The notes beneath the pieces were generated by a model. The model searched no databases and had not been told where the DNA came from. It saw only the letters and a list, made by a program, of their open reading frames with translations. Source: Nectonema munidae (taxonomy: Eukaryota > Nematomorpha > Nectonematoida > Nectonematidae). Taken from it: a stretch of DNA of 64,000 bases. Below, piece after piece: positions 55,907 through 64,000 of this stretch (its first letter is position 1; each line of letters begins with the position of its first letter). Both the position numbers and the translations under genes were made by a program. The stretch is from NCBI GenBank assembly GCA_030549495.1, contig JAUIRK010000110.1, positions 868,001 through 932,000 of the forward strand, written 5' to 3'.

Positions 55907-58900
55907 CTAAATAGAAAAAGAATGTACCATGTCCTCGTTATTTGTATTTTCGCTTTTTGCCATTGCATGTTCGTCTTTATTGCACGTCAAATCAATGATA
56001 TCGCTTTTGGATAAAAGTTCATCGTAAAAATACTTCGAATTTGATTCAAAAATCGGAGTGTTTGGAACAGTATGACATTTGCAAACTTTAAAAACGTTGC
56101 AGTCAGAAGGTGTATCCATGAGAATACCAAAACTCGACTCGTTTGAAGCAAATTCTTCGCGTTTGTTGAATTCATCTCTACACTCGTAAAAAAATTATGC
56201 ACTTTGTTTTAAAAACTTCATGCACTTTGTGGGACGTACACCGTTTTTAATCTTGATTCAAAACTTGTGCAAAAAGAGTTCATATACTTAATGATCAATT
56301 TTTGTTAAAAAAATATTTTATAAAAACTTAGCACAAAATATGTGCAAAATGTATTTCAGTTTAAAGTTAAGTTCACACTTTCATTGAAAATCTCAAAATA
56401 GGACGAAAAACAGAATTTTGTTCTAACTTATCTTAAAACAAAACAGTAAACATTCAGGTGAAATTTAAATAAAAAGTCAAAGAAATTGTCTAAATAGTTA
56501 TTTCAGAGCATCACGCAAATTAAAAACACTCCAATTGCCATAACGCCTCCCTAAAAGATCAAAAAGGCCTTTGAACAAAAAAGAGTTTAAAAAGCAATTT
56601 AGATAAAAATTATTTGAACAAATTCGGAAAAAAATGAAAAGCCTAAAATTATTAATGGGAAAAATAAATTACAACTACAAAATTCAATCTAACATTTGCA
56701 TCTCTTGTCTTTCATCTAATTCACTTTTAAGCGTATATTTTATTTACTTAAAATACTTAAGAATTCGATTAGAATTCATGAAAATGTCGCATTGAATAAC
56801 GTACTATACTGAAAATATAGCGCAAGAAATAAATTGTCGACTTTTAGGCTGATAAATACTTGTTTTTATATATACTAAACTAGCCTCTGCTTATTTTGCC
56901 TCAGCTAAATATGAATTTTTAAGAATGTCTCAATTATTTCCTATTTTTATCTTGTAAAGTTTTATGTTCAATTGGGAGCCCTAACAAAAGCTTCTTTCTG
57001 TGTTACTTATGGGCTGATATGATGTGAATGCAATAGAGGCTTGTACATATCGGACTCGTTCAATTTTTTAAAAATTTTTTTACTCTCACCTTCTATAATA
57101 ATGAGGTCATGCAAAATGAATTTTTGCATAAATTTCAGCTTTTTTAATCAAGTTTCTATAGAGGCGATAGACTCAAAAAGATTTAATACTCAAATAAAAA
57201 GACTAATAATAAATCATATAATTCTAATGGCTAATTCAACTAAAACTAGAAAGCATTTTTTGTAGTACTCGTCTGCTAAGCTATCGTCAAATAGTGATGT
57301 TTTAAGAAGACATTTTAAAATAAAAACAAAAAAATGGTTCCACAGAATTACAAAAAAAATAAATTCAAAATATACAAACATAAAAAAACTACAAGAAAAT
57401 CAAAGAAAAGAAAAATATACAAGAAGTAAAAGAAGGAAATGAAAGCAAATTTTTGACAAACTTGAGGAAAAATGTTGTTTATCAGTTCAATTTTGAGCAC
57501 TAGTTGGTATAATTAACACTTCCTTGAAATACAAAGACCTAATAATGAGAGTTAACTTTTTAACTGCATTCTATTGATCCGTTTTAAACATATAATTGAA
57601 TGATAAAGAGTTAATTTATTTAGAAATTTAATACTAAGTAGAGTCAGAGCTGTTTCAATGGTGACAAGTATTGAGCAAAATCATAAAAAGGTGGATAAGA
57701 AAATAATTCAAAGGAACTAACTTCATACAAATTATCTCTGTTCTTTATGTCTCTTTCTATTTTAGTATTTTGTTCTATTTGTACTTCAATCATATAACTT
57801 GTTTTTCAAAACTACTCTTGGACTAAGTCGAAGTGTGCGTACGTCTAAATTTTTTCTCCAGTTCCTTCGTATTCGACTTAGTTTGCTTTGCTTTTGAAAA
57901 CTTTTTAATTAAATTTATTAAAACAAGATCACAATTTTTGAACATATTTTTTAAAGATTCAACTGTTGATAAATGGACAGCTTCGTATTCGACAAAAATA
58001 TACCCTACTCTTGTTATTGATGTTTGTTGTGTATTTTAAAGTGTGTGTCACAGTTCTTTGGTAAATATTAAAAAGAGACGCTTTCAATGTCAAACAGTCC
58101 CTCGTTAAAAAGGTGATTTTTTTCTAGCACTTTTTAAAACAGATTGATTTTCAACCGCATGTTTATTACTATTTGTTTAGAATTAAGAAGTGCACTAACT
58201 ATCCTGATTTTCCGGCTTAAAGGGGAGTTCTTTGTTAGTTTAGCCTTAACTCTAAACCTACCTATAACAAACCTAAAATTATTTGAAAAATTGTCCTACT
58301 TTTGTTACAACACATTTTTTCGAACACAGCCAATACATTTCAAAAAGTAAGAAATAGCTGTTATACGATTGTTCAAATACATTGCATTTAAGTGTGGAAT
58401 TTACGGCTAAATTTGAGAAAGAAATAATTTTTACTTGAAATTCACTTCCAAATTAACTTGTTTCGAAGTGCTGGGGATCGCTTCATTGGTACTTTCTAGA
58501 AGTTCAAAAAGTGTTGAAGAATCCAATGCAGTCACTAAACCTCCTTTATTTTCTTCCTTTTATAAAATTAAAAGCAAATAAATGAATCATAATCTTCTTT
58601 TACACGAGTGTAGCGCTTGGGTAGGCAAAATCGTTTTTTGTTATTTGTATATTCTTTGCATTTTTGTTATCACATGGGAAGAAAGAATAAACTTTGCACT
58701 GGAAAAATGAAAGCACATTTAAATATTAAAACTGATATGCTCTCGAAAGAACGCTACAAAGGGCTTTGATTTTAAATAAATAGAAATTTTTAAAATTATA
58801 GAAAATAAGATCTGCTCCAAAATGGATGTTTGTCTCCGTACAGAATTCAATGATTCTTTGTTCAGTCTTAGAGGTAATTTTTTCAAATCAGTATAATTCT

Positions 58901-61900
58901 TATATTTTTACTCAAAATTCCATACAAATCTCAACATATCCTACCTCATATACGTTTTTGTAAACTTTTTTCTCTAAATAAGTTTAACCTCATTTTAAAG
59001 GATTAACGTTGAGTGCAGGGTTGGCAACCAAAAACTCTTTTTGTTAACTTTTTGTTAAAAATTTGGGTTTTTGCCAGCCCTGGTTGAGTGTCTGTTAACT
59101 TTTTACCAAGTAATAGACTAACCATCGTTATATCGCGGAAGATCTAACTCATGAATCTTAATGATTTGGTATTTTTCTAATTATCATAAAATCATGAATA
59201 GAAATCAAGTCTTTTTTCATATAAAAATTTTAGAAATTGGTCTGTGACATCTTTGATATCTTTATTACAATACAAGTGGTTCCCCCATTCCTATCTTGTT
59301 TCGCTTGAGACATAGGGAACCTTTAAAGTATTTCGTAGGAGGGGTAGAATTACGGGATATTTATTCCCTTACAACTTCACACTACGTGCGAAGCTGAACT
59401 TAGTAAAAGGTTTCATAGTTGGTTCGCCCTTTCATTTATCGCTTCGCTCTAAACAAACGCCATCATTTAAGATAAAGATCATTTAGCGAGCAAGGGTCAT
59501 TTATAATCTACTAATCTTTTTGTATCTATGGATCATTGAAAGAGTATAGATATTTAGCGAGTATCAATCTTTTATCAAGTTCGAGCTTCCAGTAAATATT
59601 TGAAGGCTTTTTTATCGATAAGTGTATAAAAATATTACAAATGTTTATTCATACCAAAGCCCACTCTAAGTTATTTCTATAGGTATTGATATTAGTATGT
59701 ATATCCATAAAAGTGTAACAAAATTTGATTGTTTTTTTACTTTCTACAACACCAGAGCGACTAAGCACACATACACAGAACCATCATTAAAAGAAATTAA
59801 ATTATACTATTTTAAGAAACACATCCATCTTTAAAACACATATGGAATGAAATTGAATAAAATTCGACGTTCCATGTTTGGTGTAGGTAAAATATAGTCC
59901 GATGTGGGAAGGTTAACAGCCTTCTAGAAAGTGCTACAGATAAAAATGACAAAACTTTTGAGAAAGGGTTTATCTTGTAAAAATTTTAGCATACAAATCA
60001 CAGCAAGAAAAATAAATTAACTAAATACAATTAAAATAAATATATCCGTTAATTACCACACTCGTTGAGTCCACGTTGTTCATAGCTTCGTAAATTGTGG
60101 GCGAGGGAAGGCGGTTTTGTGGGCACTCGAGAGCAGTTTGCGTGCTTTTCGTTGAAAAGCTTTTGTTTCGATAGCACTGAGAAAAAAAGAATGTGCTAAA
60201 AATAATGATGAATCGCCGAACGTTAGAAGACCTAAAGTCAGGGAATTGAATGTCGAGACGCGAATTAATTAAGTATAGTTGTTAACCATAATTACATATC
60301 AAACTTTTATTTACATATCAAATGTAAATGCTATCTTCATTTTCGATGAAGAAAGATAGAGCAAAGATAAATCATCGTCGTTGTGAGAATGTTAGGGCAC
60401 TCCAAGTACAGGTAGTACTCAGCATGATTCTAAAATAATATCTTTAGAAGACAAAGAGTTTATTTTAGTAGCTGAATCAAGAAGAGAGAATCGATGGATG
60501 TATACAGAAAAGACATTTTGTTGTCATTAAATAAAGAAAACAAACAAAGAAGCAGGCAAATTGCTAAGTATGTTTTTTATAAGTCGATGACATTTTTAAT
60601 GATAAACCTCAATCTAACATCAGGGATTTATTTAGGGGAGAATTTTTATTATTAGAGATTTGGTTGCGACCTTTGGGATAATCAATAAAGACCCAATGGT
60701 TTTTGTAATTTCAGCACCACTGAAAGAAGATAACTAATGAACGACTCGCACAGGCGTTTGGTTGAATGTTTTGTTTTTAATACATATACAAGCATTATGA
60801 ATAAGAATAATTTTAAGATATATACTCCATTCATTATAGCAAGTAATAAAAAATTAAATAAAGTTCATTTTCAATCTTATGTGCATAGATACTAACAAAG
60901 TTCATATTGCCTCCTATAACAATTTTAGTTCACTTCTTTTTCTTTTTCTTGATATATTGTTTTTCTATTAATTATTATTGAGGAATATTCATTGTTTCAA
61001 TTGCCAAAGGGTCGGTATATTTTTAATCAGAGGTCATTCTTTAACTGTAATTAGGTAACGAGATCCAGTATCAATATATAGCAAAAAGAATTTTTTTAAA
61101 ATCAAAATCTAATCGTTGAATTTAATGTATTATTTTTTAAAATCCACAATACAACCCACAGCGTTTTAAAAGATGGAGGAAATAAAAATGAGAGGATCTT
61201 TATTAGGGAGTCGACCCCAATTAAGGGAGGTGACTGAAAATAGGATATAGTGGTGACTGAGAAGTGAGAGCGTAAGATAAAACTGTAAGTAAGTATCTGG
61301 CAAACACAAGCCTCTTTATATTTCCTTTAAAGCCTATTTATTCATTTTATGAATATGAGCTCAATGGTGCTTGGAATAAATAAAATAGCGTTTTTCCTTC
61401 TCTATATTTTTTTATATGATTTATAAAAAGATTTGTAAAAATTTTATTTTTATTTATAAATATATTTATATTGTAAGAAACATAAAAATTTAATCGAAAT
61501 TTAATTAATTTAAAGATTCTTTCGTTAAGATTTTTGTGAAGGTTTTCCAAAAAGTTGCCAAAATTGGAGAAACATTGATTTACAGGGAAAGGAAGTAACT
61601 AAAACAAAATACCCATCACATGTGGAAATAAATTGACTAAACTCTTAAAATTTAACTTTGAAAAGAGAATCAATGCACTCTAATTCTTATGGAAAATGAG
61701 AAAAGCTGTACTAAGAAAATAGCAGTAGTTGTTAGTTCATTGCTCATATAATGCCGACAGAATGTGTAGTAAAATCAAAAGTAGTCTTTTAAATAAACAA
61801 TTGATTTTAAAATTAGAAATAAGCGGATTGACATCTTTTTTACGGAGATCTCTTTTTTTCTTACAAGGTAAACTTCTCCATGACAGGTCATTATTTTTAT

Positions 61901-63971
61901 TCGATATCATTTGCATCCCTTCTTTTTTGTGCGTCATACAGGATTGCGGTTTTGAAGTCCATATCTGAAAATTTTGGTTCACAACTTCATTCTATGATTT
62001 ACACGGCCTACCACTTTTATTCCTAGCAGACGCTTTCTATCTTGAAAATGTGCTTCTTTCCTATTTTTAAATGACAGAACCAAGAATCTATTAGCTCTCA
62101 TCTCTTTATCACTTTCAATTTTCATTGGCCGAAGCAAATGCTTTCAATATATTATGCATGCAGATCACTAAATCTGGCGACCATTATTTGCACAGAGTTG
62201 CTTTATATGATTGAACCTCCTGCTTCTCAAAAAGTTGAAAAAGCAAAAATGTTTCTTGATTAAATTTTATATAATTTCATTATTTAAATTCTTACGGCTT
62301 GTTAAATTGAATTTTAGTGTTTGGTAAGATGTCTTTATAGTTTCTAGTTTTCGCAGCCCCGTTTGCACCTCGAATAAGCCATTTAAGGACGAATGTTAAA
62401 CCAGTGACTCAAGAAATGAAATTCAAATGCTCTGAATACATAAAATTTCATTGAAAAGAAAACAGACGATTAGTGTTCAAAATTGTGGTTCTCAAAAGGG
62501 TTAAAAAATACGTTATCTCGACCTTGCGTTAGTAGTTTGTAGTTGTATACTACAAACTATTTCATCTACAAGGATCTCTCAGACCGAAAGAACTTAAACC
62601 CCTTTCTTTTATAAAATAGCTAAAATAATTACAAAACTTCATTGTTTCGAGACAACTTGACCCAGTTGCGTATATATCTTCAATGTTGACTTGTGAATGC
62701 TAATTTTGGCGCACCCACTTGAAAATGACCAAAACTTAATGTTACAGGTATATAGGTGTGAAACATTGGAATAAAAGGCTAGCAAATCATTATTACACTA
62801 CTATTTATATCTAAAATATCTCTATTGATGATATAGTAAAACAAATCAGTTCTTTTTGAACGCCTCTCCAGTCCCCCTCGCTACGCAACTAACTGCCTTG
62901 ACCAACACACGTTAGGCATAAAAGACGTAAATCACGTCTATAAAAGCGTTACTTAATTTATTTTTTATTAAATTTTATCTTAGAAAATACTTCCTTCATA
63001 TCCACATATTCTTAATATGTGTTGTCTGTCTACCTTGAAAACGAAACTTCATTGGATTTGAAATTTCCTGATAACTTTTTGAAAATTCCAAGTATCAAAC
63101 TACTCTTGTAAACATAGATTTGCATATATTTCAAATGTTGAAGGAGAGCATAAATTAATACAAATAACTTTTATATGTTAAATTAATTTTTGAAGAGCCT
63201 GATTTTATATCTAAAATTTAAAAGATGGAAACTTCTTGTTTTGATCAAGCATATTTCATAAACAATATAAAAAAGTGGTATTACGCATTTTATATTTGCT
63301 TGAGTGATTTAAACTTCAAAAGTTGTAGTGTATACAAATTATTTAAACTCTTCAATGAAAAGCACGCAGAAACGCGTGCCCATATTTCCACACAAGAGAT
63401 TAAACTAGAGGGAAACAAACACGTTTCGCTACCTTTACCTGCACCTTTATACAAAAAGTATCTCAAATCTCCTTTCTTATTCCAGGATCGTTGGCAATCT
63501 TTGTTGTAATCCTCTTATTCAAAATAAAGAATTACAGAGTACTAGCGACTATTTAATTATTTAGAAAAGCAATAAATCTATTTTAAAGAATGGCGTTTTC
63601 AGTGAGAATAAATAGCGCTATTGCATATACTATTTTTAAATATTAAAATTCAAAAAGAACACTTTCTTTCGGAAGTTAAAATTTAAAAGTTTCCTTCACT
63701 CTATTAAAAGCGTCTTAAGCTTCCTGATGATGACGATGAAGTTGTGAGATAAGATGATGACTGATGGTAATGAGTAGAATACTGATGAAATAATTACATT
63801 AGAGTAAGAAGGAAGATCTTTGATGAAGTTGATGAACTTTTCTCCTCCTTTCTTGCTCGCATTGTTCGAAAAAGTAAAGTAACTCCATTCGCAAGGAAGC
63901 ACGTTGTGGCATTCGTGGTACGCGGGTAAAGGCAACAGAACATCCAAGTTTTCAATGAACTCCACCTCCAT
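55907..63971 (-). CDS. Four-exon host gene of unknown function (228 codons)
   Basis: Minus-strand model: exon 1 63971-63798 (ATG at 63971; donor AAT|GTAATT), exon 2 60176-60057 (acceptor TTTTTTTCTCAG; donor GTG|GTAATT), exon 3 58556-58435 (acceptor ATAAAAG; donor CAA|GTAAAA), exon 4 56177-55907 (acceptor GTGTAG; stop TAG). The phases agree at all three junctions (0, 0 and 2), and every exon is richer in GC than its surroundings. The deduced 228-residue protein is soluble. It starts MEVEFIENLDVLLPLPAYHE, has a Ser/Thr-rich middle (SPTIYEAMNNVDS, then LVTALDSSTLFELLES) and ends acidic and Asn/Ser-rich (ELLSKSDIIDLTCNKDEHA). No domain is recognised; the short hydrophobic-acidic segments could be interaction motifs. 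Introns are 3.6, 1.5 and 2.3 kb, and further small exons may be missed. A possible acceptor just before the ATG means coding may start outside the window. Confidence 0.55.
56178..58434. other. Third intron of the four-exon gene; nothing else recognised
   Basis: AT-rich, with short frames only (57041-57265 and 57833-58039 show no motif). Confidence 0.4.
59008..59090. mobile_element. 67-bp hAT-like mini-MITE with exact 8-bp target duplication
   Basis: The element proper is 59016-59082. It begins CAGGGTTGGCAA and ends TTGCCAGCCCTG, a nearly perfect inverted pair, with repeated TTTTTGTTAACTTTTTGTTA in the middle. GTTGAGTG flanks it on both sides (59008-59015 and 59083-59090). It lies in the second intron of the four-exon gene model and is non-coding. 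Confidence 0.85.
60177..63797. other. First intron of the four-exon gene; nothing else recognised
   Basis: AT-rich. Overlapping frames near 61730-61980 and 63225-63509 have no recognisable motif. Additional exons cannot be excluded. Confidence 0.35.
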
Positions 63972-64000
63972 CTTTATATTAAATAGTCTAAAACCAGAGA

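Noticed and set aside
59275-59330. Repeat shared with 20745-20800 (TTCGCTTGAGACATAG versus TTCGCTCGAGACGTAG)
   Set aside because: Similarity is limited to about 20 bases around a palindromic word and the flanks do not align, so chance or a very old relic is possible.

Overview
The window looks like AT-rich, gene-poor nuclear DNA of an invertebrate animal. It has spliced genes with GT-AG introns, an animal complex I gene and many animal-type transposons (piggyBac, hAT, pogo/Tigger, non-LTR, Ty3/Gypsy). The AT bias, the very short introns in one gene model and the repeat mix suggest an arthropod, possibly a caligid copepod (sea louse). That assignment is inference, because nothing here names the species.

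Layout. 1-7.6 kb is mostly unannotatable AT-rich DNA with a doubtful exon (639-839) and a tRNA-derived SINE-like sequence (about 5.56-5.70 kb). 7.65-10.26 kb is a broken but nearly full-length piggyBac transposon, followed by a 137-bp TTAA-bounded MITE. 15.1-20 kb holds a Tigger fragment, a 62-bp tandem array, the 5' half of a non-LTR retrotransposon and an unexplained coding-like block. 20.8-21.5 kb is a 34-37-bp minisatellite whose unit changes from one end to the other. 23.6-28.4 kb carries copies of an unusual TTAA-ended family built from two different internal tandem arrays plus a terminal hairpin, with Tigger and LINE fragments among them. An intact-looking NDUFA6 gene (complex I, LYR family) lies at 28586-28942 on the minus strand.

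30.9-37.3 kb contains nested non-autonomous DNA transposons with exact target-site duplications, a second piggyBac remnant, hAT remnants and a palindromic repeat family with a second copy near 41 kb. At 39.9-40.7 kb a minus-strand multi-exon host gene of unknown function can be assembled from phase-compatible splice sites. 42.2-51.6 kb is the most complex region. A hAT transposon is interrupted by a 6.8-kb foldback-like composite whose inverted ends are made of roughly 15-bp tandem repeats. Its interior alternates three blocks of one GTTAG-rich minisatellite with captured pieces of a ZMYM1-type hAT, a TTAA-ended element and a fossil Gypsy retroelement. 53.4-55.4 kb is a decayed LINE. From 55.9 kb to near the right edge (63.97 kb) a four-exon minus-strand gene of unknown function can be modelled, with a 67-bp hAT-like mini-MITE in one intron.

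Apart from three host gene models, the window records repeated insertion of DNA transposons into one another. The genes do not form a pathway. NDUFA6 is the only one whose function can be named.
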